Below, piece after piece: positions 16,084-26,517 of a stretch of DNA of 52,663 nucleotides. The position numbers and the translations under genes were made by a program. This stretch comes from Nitrosomonas sp. (GTDB taxonomy: Bacteria > Pseudomonadota > Gammaproteobacteria > Burkholderiales > Nitrosomonadaceae), in contig JAHBZZ010000022.1 of assembly GCA_019635215.1 (NCBI GenBank), forward strand, positions 1 to 52,663, given 5' to 3'. The notes beneath the pieces were generated by a model. The model searched no databases and was not told the origin of the DNA. It saw only the letters and a list, made by a program, of their open reading frames with translations. Each line of letters opens with the position of its first letter. The first letter of the stretch is position 1.

Positions 16084-16291
16084 AGAACCTGTTCAATATC
16101 TCGATCAAGGGATACAGTGCAAGGCAAAATTGAACGATGCAAGCAAAGCGCAGCAAACAGCCGTAAGGCTGACCCATAGGGCGAGGCGCTTGCGCCGAGT
16201 AAAAAGCGGAGCATACAATAAAGTATGTGAGCATTTTGAGTTCGATTTTAACGCCGCAATGTGCCCTTCAGTGAGATATTGAACAGGTTCT
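16084..16291. mobile_element. MITE-like element of 208 bp
   Basis: Perfect 19-base terminal inverted repeats (AGAACCTGTTCAATATCTC at 16084-16102 and its complement at 16273-16291) enclose a non-coding interior. The trinucleotide TAA is found at each junction, overlapping the outer base of the repeat, and could be a target duplication. The inner parts also mirror each other imperfectly (ATCAAGGGATACAGTGCAAGG near the left against CCGCAATGTGCCCTTCAG near the right), so the whole could fold into one long hairpin. It carries no transposase and would have to be mobilised in trans. The right end recurs at 2449-2469. Confidence 0.75.
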
Positions 16292-16322
16292 AAAGATCAT
16301 TCACTCTGGATCAAAACCTGCC

Positions 16323-16697
16323 ATGAATCTTGAAAAAGTTGTTTTCGGCTTCTTTATTGTGCTTGCGCTGTCACTGAATTATGGTTTTTTTGTCGGTGAC
16401 ATTGATAATCCTGCGCATCATCATCCTTATGAATTGTATGCTGCCATCATCGTCAGCTTCATCGCCACCGTATTGAAATTTGGTGACCGTACCCAGATTG
16501 GCGCCGTTCATCTGGCTACCAGCCTGGTCGCTGATCTGCATCTGATCGCTGCGGCAATTCTATATGCGGCGATCAGCGGCACACCTGAGGAAATCGTCAT
16601 GATTAATCATGTCGTTTCATTATCGGGTGGCGCGTTACTGGCAAATATCGTATCGGTTGTTCTTCTGATTGCTGAAACGATTAACTTGCGCCGGTAA
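16323..16697 (+). CDS. DUF6394 membrane protein beside the K+ channel
   Basis: A 124-residue protein with four hydrophobic segments (for example VVFGFFIVLALSLNYGFFVG, and LLANIVSVVLLIAETI at the end) and a His-rich loop NPAHHHPYELY. It fits DUF6394, a family I associate with genes next to TrkA-type potassium channels. It ends 48 bases before the channel gene on the same strand, which suggests an accessory subunit or co-regulated partner. No activity is known. Confidence 0.75.
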   Translation: MNLEKVVFGFFIVLALSLNYGFFVGDIDNPAHHHPYELYAAIIVSFIATVLKFGDRTQIGAVHLATSLVADLHLIAAAILYAAISGTPEEIVMINHVVSLSGGALLANIVSVVLLIAETINLRR

Positions 16698-16745
16698 ACA
16701 GCCCGGTAATATTGTCCGGGCGTTGATAAAAACCGAAATTCGTCA

Positions 16746-18455
16746 ATGAATAACATCGTATTTCTGATTCTGCGGCGCATGCGCACGCCGCTAATCGCAG
16801 TAATCATCAGCTTCGGCATCGCCGCCGGTGGCCTGACATTGATGCCGGGTATAGCTATCGACGGCAAGGTTTCGTACTTGTCGCTGTTTCAAGCCTTTTA
16901 CATTATCAGCTACACCGCCACAACGATCGGCTTCGGCGAAGTACCGCACGAATTTAGTACCGCACAACGCTTATGGATGACATTCTCCATTTATCTGACC
17001 GTCATTGTCTGGTTCTATGCTATTGGTACAATTATCACACTGGTTCAGGATGCAAATCTGAAAATTGCCGTCAGAGCTTCGCGATTCGCAAAATCAGTCA
17101 AACGGATCAGTGATCCCTTCTATATTATCTGCGGCTATGGAGAAACAGGCAGCCTGCTGGTTAACGCGCTGGATCGCAAGAATATGCGTGCTGTCGTCAT
17201 CGAGATTCAGCAACCCAGGATCAGTGAGCTTGAGCTGGAGGATTTTCAGTATGATATTCCGGCTTTATGCGCGGATGCACGCCTGCCCGACACATTGATC
17301 AGCGCAGGAATCAAGCATCCTCTGTGCGCCGGAGTAGCAGCGCTTACGAACAATGACCACGCAAATCTTGCGATAGCCATTTCGGTTAAGCTCATCAACC
17401 CGTCACTAATGGTGCTGGGCCGTGTCGAGAATGTGGATACGGCAGCAAATATGGCCTCTTTCGGCACTGATCATATTATCAATCCCTATAAACTGTTTGG
17501 CGCCCAGCTGGCGATGAAAGTGCATGCACTGGGCATCTATCTGCTGCATCAATGGCTGACCGGTGTTCCTGGACACATACTGCAGTCACCGGTTTGTCCG
17601 CCTATCGGTAAATGGGTGATCTGCGGTTACGGACGCTTTGGCAAATCTGTCGTCAAAAACCTTCAACGCGCGCATATTACTACGGTCATTGTTGAAGCTA
17701 ACCCCAAACTGACTGAATGTGAACACTGTATTTTAGGCAGCGGTACCGAGGCCGGTATACTGGAAGAAGCAAGGGTCAGGGATGCTGTTGGCATTGTTGC
17801 CGGAACCGATAACGATATTACCAATCTATCCATCGTGATCACCGCGCGTGAAATGAATCCGGATTTGTTCGTCGTTATCCGCAAAAACAAGCGCCACAAC
17901 GATCTTCTGTTTGAGCATTTCAAAGCGGATATTTCCATGCAGCCGAGCAATATCATCGCGCACGAATGCCTGGCGCATATGATATCGCCACTACTTGCGC
18001 AGTTTCTCAATCTGGCGCGTCATCAGACCAATGCCTGGGCAAATCAGCTGATCGCTCACTTGGTCAGCATCGTGGGAGAACAGGTGCCTGAAACCTGGTC
18101 CGTCACCATTCATGCACACTCTGCTCCAGCGGTAGCCAGACTTATTGCCCAGGGCTGGTCCATATCTCTTGATCACCTGGCGCGGGATCCCGGCAACCGG
18201 GATATCAAACTTGATCTCGTACCTTTAATGCTGCTGCGCGACAATACTCCTCACCTGCTTCCCGATCCTACCATACACATCAAACATCAGGATCATATCC
18301 TTTTCTGCGGCCGCTCCAGTGCCAGAAGCGCGCTATCCGAGATTTTGAACACCTCTAAGATATTGATCTACATCATTAATGGCGAGGTTGTGCCTGATAG
18401 TTACGTCTGGCGCTGGCTTTGCCAGAAGTTCAAGAAAAAACAGCGACCGAGTTAA
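16746..18455 (+). CDS. Two-RCK potassium channel protein
   Basis: A 569-residue channel-type protein. The N-terminus has two membrane helices (about 14-36 and 75-100) around a pore loop with the selectivity filter TIGFGE (residues 60-65), slightly different from the usual TVGYGD. Two TrkA-N/RCK nucleotide-binding domains follow: one begins at about residue 120 (FYIICGYGETGSLLVNAL), the other near 287 (KWVICGYGRFGKSVVKNL), each with the GxGxxG turn. The last 150 residues look like weaker RCK-associated regions. Such channels gate potassium flux by ligand binding to the RCK ring. It forms a pair with the DUF6394 gene upstream. Confidence 0.87.
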   Translation: MNNIVFLILRRMRTPLIAVIISFGIAAGGLTLMPGIAIDGKVSYLSLFQAFYIISYTATTIGFGEVPHEFSTAQRLWMTFSIYLTVIVWFYAIGTIITLVQDANLKIAVRASRFAKSVKRISDPFYIICGYGETGSLLVNALDRKNMRAVVIEIQQPRISELELEDFQYDIPALCADARLPDTLISAGIKHPLCAGVAALTNNDHANLAIAISVKLINPSLMVLGRVENVDTAANMASFGTDHIINPYKLFGAQLAMKVHALGIYLLHQWLTGVPGHILQSPVCPPIGKWVICGYGRFGKSVVKNLQRAHITTVIVEANPKLTECEHCILGSGTEAGILEEARVRDAVGIVAGTDNDITNLSIVITAREMNPDLFVVIRKNKRHNDLLFEHFKADISMQPSNIIAHECLAHMISPLLAQFLNLARHQTNAWANQLIAHLVSIVGEQVPETWSVTIHAHSAPAVARLIAQGWSISLDHLARDPGNRDIKLDLVPLMLLRDNTPHLLPDPTIHIKHQDHILFCGRSSARSALSEILNTSKILIYIINGEVVPDSYVWRWLCQKFKKKQRPS

Positions 18456-18674
18456 ATGGGTCAACGATGCCATGGTAATGCATGACTGGCACACAAAGCC
18501 GTATCAACGCGATAGTGCCCTGACCGGAAAGCTGCTGGTCACTGTTGATTGGTTTGAAACCAATATCAACACCGATTTAAGCCTGATTAGGATCAATAGC
18601 TTGGCCGATGTTTGAACGCTTATCCAGAACTCAGGTTAGAATAGGACAAATAATTCCTGATAATTGTTGATGAC

Positions 18675-19064
18675 ATGATGAAGAGAGTAATATTTACAGT
18701 TTTTTTATTCGGCTTCTGCGGCGTTGTTTCAGCAGAATGGGTATTGGTGAATTCAGATTCTGATAAAAATGCTGAACATTATTTTGATCCCGATACGGTG
18801 CGTCAAAGTGGCCAGAACTATAAAAAAGTATGGTTATTGTCGAGTTATGGAGAGAAGCAGAGGGGGGGATATCAGTCTTTAAAAACATTTTACGAATTCG
18901 ATTGCGATACTGACCGGGCCCGTTCATATACGATGCTGCTTTATTCCGGTACCATGGCTTCGGGCAATACCGTTGGTGCGCATCACGATGAATTGAAAGA
19001 ATGGTTTAACTATCCTGAAACCTCATTCTTTAAGCGCATTTCAACATCAATCTGTGAAAAATAA
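18675..19064 (+). CDS. Surface-adhesin E-like exported protein
   Basis: A 129-residue protein with a signal peptide (residues 1-20, cleavage after VSA) and a mature part starting AEWVLVNSDSDKNAEHYFDPDTVRQSG. That pattern (W-x-x-V, a Tyr/Phe-Asp-x-x-T-V/I-R motif and a following VWLL strand) is typical of the PF16747 family named after Haemophilus surface protein E. Two Cys residues, in EFDCD and SICEK, could form a disulfide. The family name does not prove adhesion. Isolated gene; 219 bases upstream contain no other gene. Confidence 0.7.
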   Translation: MMKRVIFTVFLFGFCGVVSAEWVLVNSDSDKNAEHYFDPDTVRQSGQNYKKVWLLSSYGEKQRGGYQSLKTFYEFDCDTDRARSYTMLLYSGTMASGNTVGAHHDELKEWFNYPETSFFKRISTSICEK

Positions 19065-19176
19065 ATGCTATGAATACATGCGCGATTATGCCGCTATCCT
19101 GCTACTTTTAAAGTATGATGAATTGTATTAAAACGTCAGGTTGCACAACAATTCTAAATTTATTACGGAGGGTGGA

Positions 19177-19368
19177 ATGAGAAATAAATACTTGCAAAAT
19201 ATATTTGTTTTATTTGCTGTGTTGCCTTTTTTAACCGGATGCTGGATGGCTGCAGCGGCAGGCGCCGGCGCATATGGCGGTTATAAAATGAAAGAAGAGG
19301 GCTATACCGTACAAAATCCGATTACCAAGAAGAAAAACGCGGAGCAAGAGTCGGAAGAGTCGGATTAA
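19177..19368 (+). CDS. Small lipoprotein with Gly/Ala segment
   Basis: A 63-residue protein with lipoprotein signal ending in LTGC (Cys22), a short Ala/Gly-rich stretch (MAAAAGAGAYGGYKMKEEGY) and a charged tail. Gly/Ala segments with alternating GAGAYGGY are common in short outer-membrane lipoproteins of betaproteobacteria. I chose the ATG at 19177, which has GGAGGGTGG just before it, over an upstream frame opening at 19141. It converges on lspA with 22 bases between. Confidence 0.65.
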   Translation: MRNKYLQNIFVLFAVLPFLTGCWMAAAAGAGAYGGYKMKEEGYTVQNPITKKKNAEQESEESD

Positions 19369-19390
19369 TCGCTTTTGAGTATTGAGCGGT

Positions 19391-19897
19391 TTATTCAGTT
19401 TTTTCATTTTGCGCGACAGTTTGCCGGGCATCTTTTTTTTCTGTGTTGTTGAAACTTTCAATGATGAGCAGGACGGCGCCGATGAAAATCGCTGAATCGG
19501 CAATATTGAAAGCCGGCCAGTGATAATCGCCAAGATAGAAATCCAGGAAATCGACAACATACCCCAATGTAATCCGGTCCCACAAATTACCCAGTGCACC
19601 GCCGAGGATTAAGCTAAGGGAAAAACAGAATAATTTTTCTGCCCGGTATTTATGAAGCAGGTAGATGATGACGCATGAGGCGATAGCTGCAATAGCGCTC
19701 AGGAGCCAACGTTGCCAGCCTGATGCTTCGCTTAAAAAGCTGAACGCTGCGCCTGTATTGTAAGTCAGTACGAGGTTAAAAAATCCGGTTATCGGAATAT
19801 ACTCCCCGTAGCTCAATAGGGATTCGATCCAGTATTTGGTCGCTAAATCCAGGATCAGCACGATCAAAGCAATACCCAGTGAATAGTGTAATTTCAT
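19391..19897 (-). CDS. lspA: Lipoprotein signal peptidase (signal peptidase II)
   Basis: A 168-residue inner-membrane aspartic protease that removes signal peptides from lipidated prolipoproteins. Four membrane helices are visible. The catalytic Asp residues are in the conserved VVDFLDFY and FNIADSAIF motifs, and GNLWDR and NTGAAFSF are also present. It is 72 bases downstream of ileS, the usual ribF-ileS-lspA order. Its substrates would include the several lipoproteins in this window. Length and motifs are normal. Confidence 0.97.
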   Translation of the reverse strand: MKLHYSLGIALIVLILDLATKYWIESLLSYGEYIPITGFFNLVLTYNTGAAFSFLSEASGWQRWLLSAIAAIASCVIIYLLHKYRAEKLFCFSLSLILGGALGNLWDRITLGYVVDFLDFYLGDYHWPAFNIADSAIFIGAVLLIIESFNNTEKKDARQTVAQNEKTE

Positions 19898-19969
19898 GAA
19901 TAGATGTTCCGGTGTGTTCTTTTGTGTTGATGATGATATCGGTTTTGTTTTGTATTGTCTGCCCTGGAA

Positions 19970-22771
19970 TCAGGCGAATTTTCGTTGTTCGCCGTTGCCA
20001 TAAAGATTGGCAACACAGCGCTCACAGAGTGTCGGGTGTTCTTTGCTGTGACCGACATCAGTCCGGTAATGCCAGCAACGCTCGCATTTTTGATGCTTGC
20101 TGGGTATGATATGTACTTCAATGACTTGCAAGTCATCGATTTGTAGCAAACTAGCTTCGGAAGTAATCAGTACAAACTTCAAGTCATCACCCAGCGAATT
20201 CAGTAATGTAAAATCGTCTTTGCCGGCGCGGATTTCAACGATTGCGGCCAGAGATGAGCCGATATCTCCTTTCATCCGCGATTCTTCCAGTTTCTTGAGG
20301 ACCTGCGCACGCAGTGCACGGATTTTAGTCCAGCGATCGAGCAGCTGTTGCGCGTCGGACTGTTCAGGAAAGCGATGCCAGGTATGCAGCAATACACTGT
20401 CATCCGATCGGTGGGTAAGGTGTTCCCAGGCTTCATCTGCTGTAAAACTGAGTATCGGTGCAAACAGACGCACTAGGCTATGTGTCACGTGATGGAGCGC
20501 GCTTTGTGCAGCGCGGCGTGGTTGACCCTGTGCTGCGGCGGTGTATAGGCGGTCTTTAAGAATATCCAGGTAAAAACCGCCCAGGTCTTCCGAGCAGAAG
20601 TTATGCAGTTTGTGAACGGCCTGATGAAATTCGTACTGCGCAAAGATTTGCGTTAAATCCTGTTGAAAGGTTTCCACGTAGGCCAGCATATAGCGGTCGA
20701 TTTCCAGCCAGTTTCCGACGGGTAGCATATCTTTCTCCGCATCAAAATCGGCCAGGTTGGCCAGCAGAAAGCGCAATGTATTGCGAATGCGCCGATAACT
20801 TTCAACCACACGTTTGAGTATTTCGTCGGAAATCGAGAGTTCGCCGGAATAATCGGTCGAAGCGACCCACAGTCGGAGAATGTCGGCGCCGTAAGTGTCC
20901 ATGACTTTTTGAGGCGCGATGACATTGCCTTTTGATTTGCTCATTTTATGGCCATTGCCATCCACGACGAAGCCATGCGTCAGCAATGCATGATACGGGG
21001 CATGACCATTAATGGCGCAGCCGGTCAGCAGTGAGGACTGAAACCATCCGCGATGTTGATCGGAGCCTTCCAGATAGAGATCAGCCGGATGATTCAATGC
21101 GGTGTTCGGTTTAACGACCGTATTGTGGGTTGTACCGGAATCGAACCAGACATCCAGGGTGTCGGTAAGCTTCTGATAATCTTTGGCGTCATCTCCCAAC
21201 AAATCCACTGCATTGAGAGAGAACCAGGCTTCTATACCTTGCTGCTCAACACGTTGTGCTATTAGTTCAAAAAGTTCCTGGGTGCGCGGGTGCGGTTTTT
21301 GTGTTTCCTTGTGTATGAACATCGCCATAGGTACACCCCAGTTGCGCTGGCGTGATACACACCAGTCAGGCCGGTTTTTGATCATGGCTTCCAGACGTGC
21401 GCGCCCCCATGCCGGATAGAACCGGGTGGTGTCGACTGCCTGCATGGCAAGTTCACGCAAGGTTTTCGGGGATTGGGATGTGTCCGTATTGTGTTTCAGA
21501 TTCATGCCGATAAACCACTGCGGCGTTGAGCGGAAAATAATCGGAGTCTTATGGCGCCAGCAGTGTGGATAGCTGTGCTCGATCTTTCTGAAACAGAGCA
21601 AGTGATCATTATTTTTCAGCGTTTCGATAACGACATCATTGGCTTTCCAGACAGACAGGTTGCCGACCAGTGGTTTGTCGGCAATAAACTTGCCGTTGCC
21701 ATCGACGGGGCTTTCGCTGGGCAGATTATACTGCTGACCGACGAAATAGTCGTCTAGGCCATGTGCAGGTGCCGTGTGTACCAGACCTGTGCCCGCTTCC
21801 AACGTGACATGCCTGCCGCAGATGATTTTAACGATACGATCCTCAAAAGGATGTTTTAATGACAGATGTTCAAGAGCAGCACCTTTGCAGTGCCCCAAAG
21901 TTTCGCCCTGTAATCCATAACGGTCAAGGCAGGCCTGTGCCAGCTCTGCTGCGAGAATAAGCAAACCTTGCCCGGTTTGAATCAGGGCATACTGAAAGTC
22001 AGGATGTACGCAAACAGCTTGGTTGGCGGGTAATGTCCATGGCGTTGTTGTCCAGATAACGGCCATGATACGGGTGTCAGCAGGAATTTCAGCGGCATTT
22101 GTACCAAACATTGCGAACTGGTTTGTATCTGCAATTTCAAAGCCGACATCAATCGCGGGAGAGATTTTGTCTTCGTATTCCACTTCCGCCTCTGCAAGCG
22201 CCGAGCCGCAGTCAGTGCACCAGTTGACCGGTTTCTGACCCTGATAAAGATAGCCGTTGCGATAGATTGTGCTCAAAGCGCGGATAATACCCGCTTCGGT
22301 ATGGAAATTCATTGTCAGATAGGCATGTTCCCAGTCGCCAAGCACGCCGAGGCGGATAAAGTCGGCTTTTTGCCGTTCGACTTGTTCACTTGCAAATTTG
22401 CGGCATAACTCGCGCACTTTGTCTGCCGGTAACTGTTTGCCGTGTTTTTTTTCAATCTGGTGCTCAATGGGCAAGCCATGACAATCCCAACCGGGTATGT
22501 AGGATGCATCAAATCCTGCCAATGTTTTACTTTTGATGATAATGTCTTTAAGGATTTTATTGACAGCATGACCGATATGAATATCGCCGTTCGCATACGG
22601 CGGGCCGTCATGTAAGGTGAATTTTGGACGATCTTTGCTGACAGTGCGGATTTTCTGATAAAGCTGCTTTTGCTTCCAGGACTCCAGCATAGCGGGTTCG
22701 CGCTGAGCGAGATTACCGCGCATGGGAAAAGGTGTGTCGAGCAAATTAAGTGTTTTTTTGTAATCTGTCAT
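19970..22771 (-). CDS. ileS: Isoleucyl-tRNA synthetase
   Basis: A 933-residue class I aminoacyl-tRNA synthetase that charges tRNA-Ile. The HIGH signature is at residues 65-68, the KMSKS motif in [14 protein letters not shown], and the CP1 editing domain between them includes [14 protein letters not shown]. The C-terminal zinc-binding region is present with four Cys (CERCWHYR... CERCVANL), as in the bacterial type with zinc tail. The start ATG at 22771 follows 137 bases after ribF and fits the family N-terminus. Confidence 0.98.
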   Translation of the reverse strand: MTDYKKTLNLLDTPFPMRGNLAQREPAMLESWKQKQLYQKIRTVSKDRPKFTLHDGPPYANGDIHIGHAVNKILKDIIIKSKTLAGFDASYIPGWDCHGLPIEHQIEKKHGKQLPADKVRELCRKFASEQVERQKADFIRLGVLGDWEHAYLTMNFHTEAGIIRALSTIYRNGYLYQGQKPVNWCTDCGSALAEAEVEYEDKISPAIDVGFEIADTNQFAMFGTNAAEIPADTRIMAVIWTTTPWTLPANQAVCVHPDFQYALIQTGQGLLILAAELAQACLDRYGLQGETLGHCKGAALEHLSLKHPFEDRIVKIICGRHVTLEAGTGLVHTAPAHGLDDYFVGQQYNLPSESPVDGNGKFIADKPLVGNLSVWKANDVVIETLKNNDHLLCFRKIEHSYPHCWRHKTPIIFRSTPQWFIGMNLKHNTDTSQSPKTLRELAMQAVDTTRFYPAWGRARLEAMIKNRPDWCVSRQRNWGVPMAMFIHKETQKPHPRTQELFELIAQRVEQQGIEAWFSLNAVDLLGDDAKDYQKLTDTLDVWFDSGTTHNTVVKPNTALNHPADLYLEGSDQHRGWFQSSLLTGCAINGHAPYHALLTHGFVVDGNGHKMSKSKGNVIAPQKVMDTYGADILRLWVASTDYSGELSISDEILKRVVESYRRIRNTLRFLLANLADFDAEKDMLPVGNWLEIDRYMLAYVETFQQDLTQIFAQYEFHQAVHKLHNFCSEDLGGFYLDILKDRLYTAAAQGQPRRAAQSALHHVTHSLVRLFAPILSFTADEAWEHLTHRSDDSVLLHTWHRFPEQSDAQQLLDRWTKIRALRAQVLKKLEESRMKGDIGSSLAAIVEIRAGKDDFTLLNSLGDDLKFVLITSEASLLQIDDLQVIEVHIIPSKHQKCERCWHYRTDVGHSKEHPTLCERCVANLYGNGEQRKFA

Positions 22772-22908
22772 GAAAAATGTTTGAAACTGGTTTCTGTTTG
22801 ATTGATCTGTAACTGACTATGAGCTAGCAAGTTCTACAATGATATACGAATTTGTATCGGGTGCTAAATAGCGTTTGGCTGTATTAGTGCCATTTCCAGG
22901 CTCGGATA

Positions 22909-23850
22909 TTAATGCGATTCCAGGTATTTTTTCGCCTCAATGACATCTTTCCTGATTTGTTGTATAAGTGTATGGATATCAGGATATTTTTCCTCATCAC
23001 GCAGTTTGTGAATAAACTCGACCTGGAGGCGATAGCCATAAATGGTTTGGTCAAAATCAAATAAGTGAACTTCCAAGGTGGGATGGTCATTGTCGTGTAT
23101 CGTGGGTCTTGTTCCCAGGCTGGCGACACCATCGATTTTCTGAGCTGGCGATGTTTTAATCGCACCACATACTCTGACTGCAAAAATACCCGACAGTGGC
23201 GGGCGATTGGGCCATGTTCGGATGTTGGCCGTCGGAAAGCCTAATTTCGTACCGAGTTTGTCGCCATGCGTAACGCGGCCGCTGATGCTGTAGGGTCTAC
23301 CTAAAAAACGTTGTGCAGTTAGTAAATCGCCTGCTTTTAATGCTTCCCGGATACGTGTGCTGGATACGCGTTCGCTGTCAATCCGTATGCTCGGCATTTT
23401 TTCAACTTCAAAATCCATTTTTCCGGACAGCTCCTGCAATAAGGCAAAGTCGCCAGTTCGCCGTGCACCAAACCGGAAATCATCGCCAATGAGTAACCAT
23501 TGCACAGTGTGATCTTTTTGGAGTATTTGGGAAATAAAAGTTTCCGGGTTAATTTTTGCGAAATCGTAGTTGAAGCGGTATATTCTGACATAATCGATGC
23601 CGGACACTGTTAATCGTTCGAGCTTCTCGCGCAAATTGGTCAGTCGTGCTGGTGCCTGATCTGGCGTAAAAAATTCACGTGGATGCGGTTCAAATGTCAT
23701 TACGCAAGCGGCAATTCCGAGATTGTCTGAAACAGATTTTAGTCGGGAAAGCATTGCTTGGTGGCCTAAATGTACGCCGTCAAAGTTGCCTATCGTCAGC
23801 GCAATTGGTGTCTTATGATGTGGTGAAGACTTGCTTCGCCAGATTTGCAT
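22909..23850 (-). CDS. ribF: Bifunctional riboflavin kinase/FAD synthetase
   Basis: A 313-residue enzyme that makes FMN from riboflavin and then FAD. The N-terminal adenylyltransferase has the nucleotide-binding NFDGVHLGHQAML and the LLIGDDFRFGARRTGD and VSSTRIREAL motifs. The C-terminal kinase has GRVTHGDKLGTKLGFPTANI and later LEVHLFDFD. It is first in the ribF-ileS-lspA order. No FMN riboswitch is evident upstream. Confidence 0.96.
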   Translation of the reverse strand: MQIWRSKSSPHHKTPIALTIGNFDGVHLGHQAMLSRLKSVSDNLGIAACVMTFEPHPREFFTPDQAPARLTNLREKLERLTVSGIDYVRIYRFNYDFAKINPETFISQILQKDHTVQWLLIGDDFRFGARRTGDFALLQELSGKMDFEVEKMPSIRIDSERVSSTRIREALKAGDLLTAQRFLGRPYSISGRVTHGDKLGTKLGFPTANIRTWPNRPPLSGIFAVRVCGAIKTSPAQKIDGVASLGTRPTIHDNDHPTLEVHLFDFDQTIYGYRLQVEFIHKLRDEEKYPDIHTLIQQIRKDVIEAKKYLESH

Positions 23851-24087
23851 GTAAAGTTACCTGAAATTGCTAATTCTAGCCTGTTTTGGCCCAGCGGGTC
23901 TATATCGCCGCTAGGCTGCGTTATTGTTTTTGATTTTGGGTTTTTCCGGTGTCTAGGGTGTTGTTTTGATCGCGGTTATTGCAGCAATTTTTTAAACCGC
24001 ACGAATGCTCACGGAGAATCATACAGCTCGAGACTGGGAATCGCGTTACGCTGGTTCGTGGTGTGAGAGAAAAACCAATGTCGAATG

Positions 24088-24897
24088 TCATAAATCATGT
24101 TGATTCCGTGATGTGAGTTGACAGACTGTACAGGTCGGATCCTGATATAAACGGGTTGTGCGCCAGTTCATGGTAAGGCCATTCAATAACTGTAATCGGC
24201 CATTGAGTGTCTCGCCGATACTGAGGAGTATTTTAAGTGTTTCGGCGGCTTGCATGCTGCCGATAATGCCGACCAGAGGTGCAAAGACGCCCATCACTGA
24301 ACAAGGCATGTCATTGGTTTCCCCATTTTCCGGATAGAGGCAATGATAACAAGGGCTGCTGGAATGCCGTAGATCAAAAACCGATACTTGTGCTTCAAAG
24401 CGGATAGCGGCACCCGAAATCAATGGTTTTCGGTATATAACACAGGCTTTGTTGACTTGATGCCGTGTGATGAAATTGTCGCTGCCGTCGACAACTGCGT
24501 CGGCCTCGCGGACAAGTTGCTGTAATTCGGTTTCGTGAACAAATTCGGGAATTGTAACGATATTGACTTCAGGATTGGTTGCGGTCAGTGTGTGCTTTGC
24601 TGATAGCGCTTTGGAAAGACCAACGGCGGTTGTTGGATGCAGAATCTGCCGCTGAAGGTTTGTCAGATCAACTGTATCGCCATCACATATGGTCAGTTTC
24701 CCGATGCCACTTGCTGTCAGGTAGAACGCTGCCGAGGAACCCAATCCACCTGCACCGATAATCAGAACATGTGATTGAAGCAGTGTTTTTTGACCTGAAA
24801 TGTCAATCTCAGGTAGCAGAATATGTCTGCTATACCGGAGCAGCTGTTGGTTGTTTAAGTCGCAGCTGCTCCGCGTGCTGCTAGTGTTATCTGTCAA
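24088..24897 (-). CDS. ThiF/MoeB-family sulfur-carrier adenylyltransferase
   Basis: A 269-residue E1-like enzyme that adenylates the C-terminus of a ubiquitin-like sulfur carrier. The ATP-binding turn GAGGLGSSAAFYL, the following DGDTVDLTNLQRQILH and the VVDGSDNF motif are present. Two CxxC zinc pairs appear (CYHC and CTVC). The motifs fit both MoeB and ThiF; carrier genes (moaD or thiS) are not nearby, so I leave the symbol empty. It is 9 bases downstream of the ctp protease gene, so the two are co-transcribed. Confidence 0.9.
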   Translation of the reverse strand: MTDNTSSTRSSCDLNNQQLLRYSRHILLPEIDISGQKTLLQSHVLIIGAGGLGSSAAFYLTASGIGKLTICDGDTVDLTNLQRQILHPTTAVGLSKALSAKHTLTATNPEVNIVTIPEFVHETELQQLVREADAVVDGSDNFITRHQVNKACVIYRKPLISGAAIRFEAQVSVFDLRHSSSPCYHCLYPENGETNDMPCSVMGVFAPLVGIIGSMQAAETLKILLSIGETLNGRLQLLNGLTMNWRTTRLYQDPTCTVCQLTSRNQHDL

Positions 24898-24906
24898 CTG
24901 AAGTGA

Positions 24907-26325
24907 TTAACTTTCGGATTGACCGCCTTTCTTTTCCGGTGACGAAATAATACCTTTAAAGTGATTGATTGCCTGAATCAATAATTGATCGTCTTCAGAG
25001 CCAAATTCAATCGGAGCGGCGTTCTTTTTGCTTTTTTCTTTCTCCATATCATTGTTACTTATTGATTCCTGATCTTTCTTCTCGTTTTTGCTTTGTTTCT
25101 TGTCTTTCTGGCCATTGGAGATATGGCGATTCAGATCGGATTCACGCAACCGCTGCTCATCATTTGCCGATTCGTCAAGGATGTCGGGTGTGATACCGGT
25201 GGCCTGTATGGAATGACCATTCGGCGTATAGTATAAGGCTGTGGTCAACTTGATCGCAGTTTCGTTACCTAGCGGCAAGACAGTCTGTACGGAACCTTTA
25301 CCAAAGGTTTGTGTTCCCATGACGATAGATCGTTTATGATCTTGCAAGGCGCCGGCGACAATCTCGGAAGCCGATGCCGAACCGCCGTTTACTAATGTAA
25401 TCATAGGTACTGTTTTAACTTCTGACGGTAAATCTTGTAAATAGTCTCTACCGTGTCCGCGCAGATAATATTCAGGGTTAGCGTGCAGTCTCATTTTGGC
25501 ATCGGCGGCACGTCCTTCGGTATACACAACCAGCGCGTTTTCAGGCAAGAAAGCTGCCGACACGGCAACTGCGCCGTTGAGCAGGCCACCGGGATCATTA
25601 CGTAAATCCAGTACGAGACCTTTCATCGGCGCTGTGCTTTCTGTAAAAAGCGTTTTGATGGCTTTAGCAAGGTTTTCTCCAGTGTGTTCCTGGAATTGTG
25701 TAATACGGATGTAAGCATATCCAGGTTCGATCAATTTGGATTTAACACTTTGGATTTTGATAATGTCGCGCATCAATGTGAAGATCAGCGGCTCGGTTTC
25801 GCCTTCTCTGACGATCGTAATCGTGATTGATGTTTTCGGTTTGCCGCGCATCAGTTTGATGGCTTCATTCAAAGACATGCCTTTAACTGCTGTATCGTCC
25901 AGTTTTATGATCAAATCGCCTGTTTGAATACCGGCACGGAATGCGGGCGTATCTTCGATCGGGGAAATGACTTTGACAAGCCCGTCTTCCATAGTTACTT
26001 GTATACCTAAACCACCGAACTCACCATGGGTACCGATTTGAAGTTCTTTATATTCATCTTTGTCGAGATAAGAGGAATGTGGATCCAAACCAACTAGCAT
26101 GCCGTTGATGGCTTCTGTGATGAGTCTTTTGTCCTCTACCGATTCGACATAATCACTTTTGATGCGTCCAAATACTTGAGCAAATGTGCGAAGTTCTTCA
26201 ATGGGAAGTGGGTGAATGACCTCCGCTGTATCTCTTTTTGCGATAGCAGAAAAATTTAAGCTGAGCATCACGCCTGCGATTGTGCCTACTAAAACTAAAC
26301 TTGCTTTTTTGATTATGTTGCTCAT
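24907..26325 (-). CDS. ctpA: S41 carboxyl-terminal processing protease
   Basis: A 472-residue periplasmic serine protease. It has an N-terminal membrane or signal segment (about residues 7-28), a PDZ domain (about 90-175, HGEFGGLGIQVTMEDG and MSLNEAIKLMRGKP) and the S41 core. The nucleophile Ser lies in NGGSASASEIVAGAL and the general-base Lys in GTQTFGKGSVQT. The C-terminal region is a lysine/serine/glutamate-rich low-complexity linker before a final helix. CtpA-type enzymes trim lipoproteins and peptidoglycan hydrolases. The position 192 bases after envC agrees, since envC-ctp neighbours are common in proteobacteria. Confidence 0.95.
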   Translation of the reverse strand: MSNIIKKASLVLVGTIAGVMLSLNFSAIAKRDTAEVIHPLPIEELRTFAQVFGRIKSDYVESVEDKRLITEAINGMLVGLDPHSSYLDKDEYKELQIGTHGEFGGLGIQVTMEDGLVKVISPIEDTPAFRAGIQTGDLIIKLDDTAVKGMSLNEAIKLMRGKPKTSITITIVREGETEPLIFTLMRDIIKIQSVKSKLIEPGYAYIRITQFQEHTGENLAKAIKTLFTESTAPMKGLVLDLRNDPGGLLNGAVAVSAAFLPENALVVYTEGRAADAKMRLHANPEYYLRGHGRDYLQDLPSEVKTVPMITLVNGGSASASEIVAGALQDHKRSIVMGTQTFGKGSVQTVLPLGNETAIKLTTALYYTPNGHSIQATGITPDILDESANDEQRLRESDLNRHISNGQKDKKQSKNEKKDQESISNNDMEKEKSKKNAAPIEFGSEDDQLLIQAINHFKGIISSPEKKGGQSES

Positions 26326-26517
26326 GATGCTATCTCCGCACTGACTAACTTTATAAATTTGAATATTTTATGATTATGTCTAAATAAGACAAATAAATTT
26401 ATAACATGAATGTAATTGATCATACATTAAAAACATGCCGGAAGTCCCGCTATTTGATAACGTATGCGACTAACCTGGTAGGCAACTCGTAAGACATTTT
26501 GAAATCATTTAAGTTTT

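Noticed and set aside
18379-18615. 78-codon frame overlapping the end of the channel gene
   Set aside because: Out of frame with the channel, no ribosome-binding site and no recognisable family.
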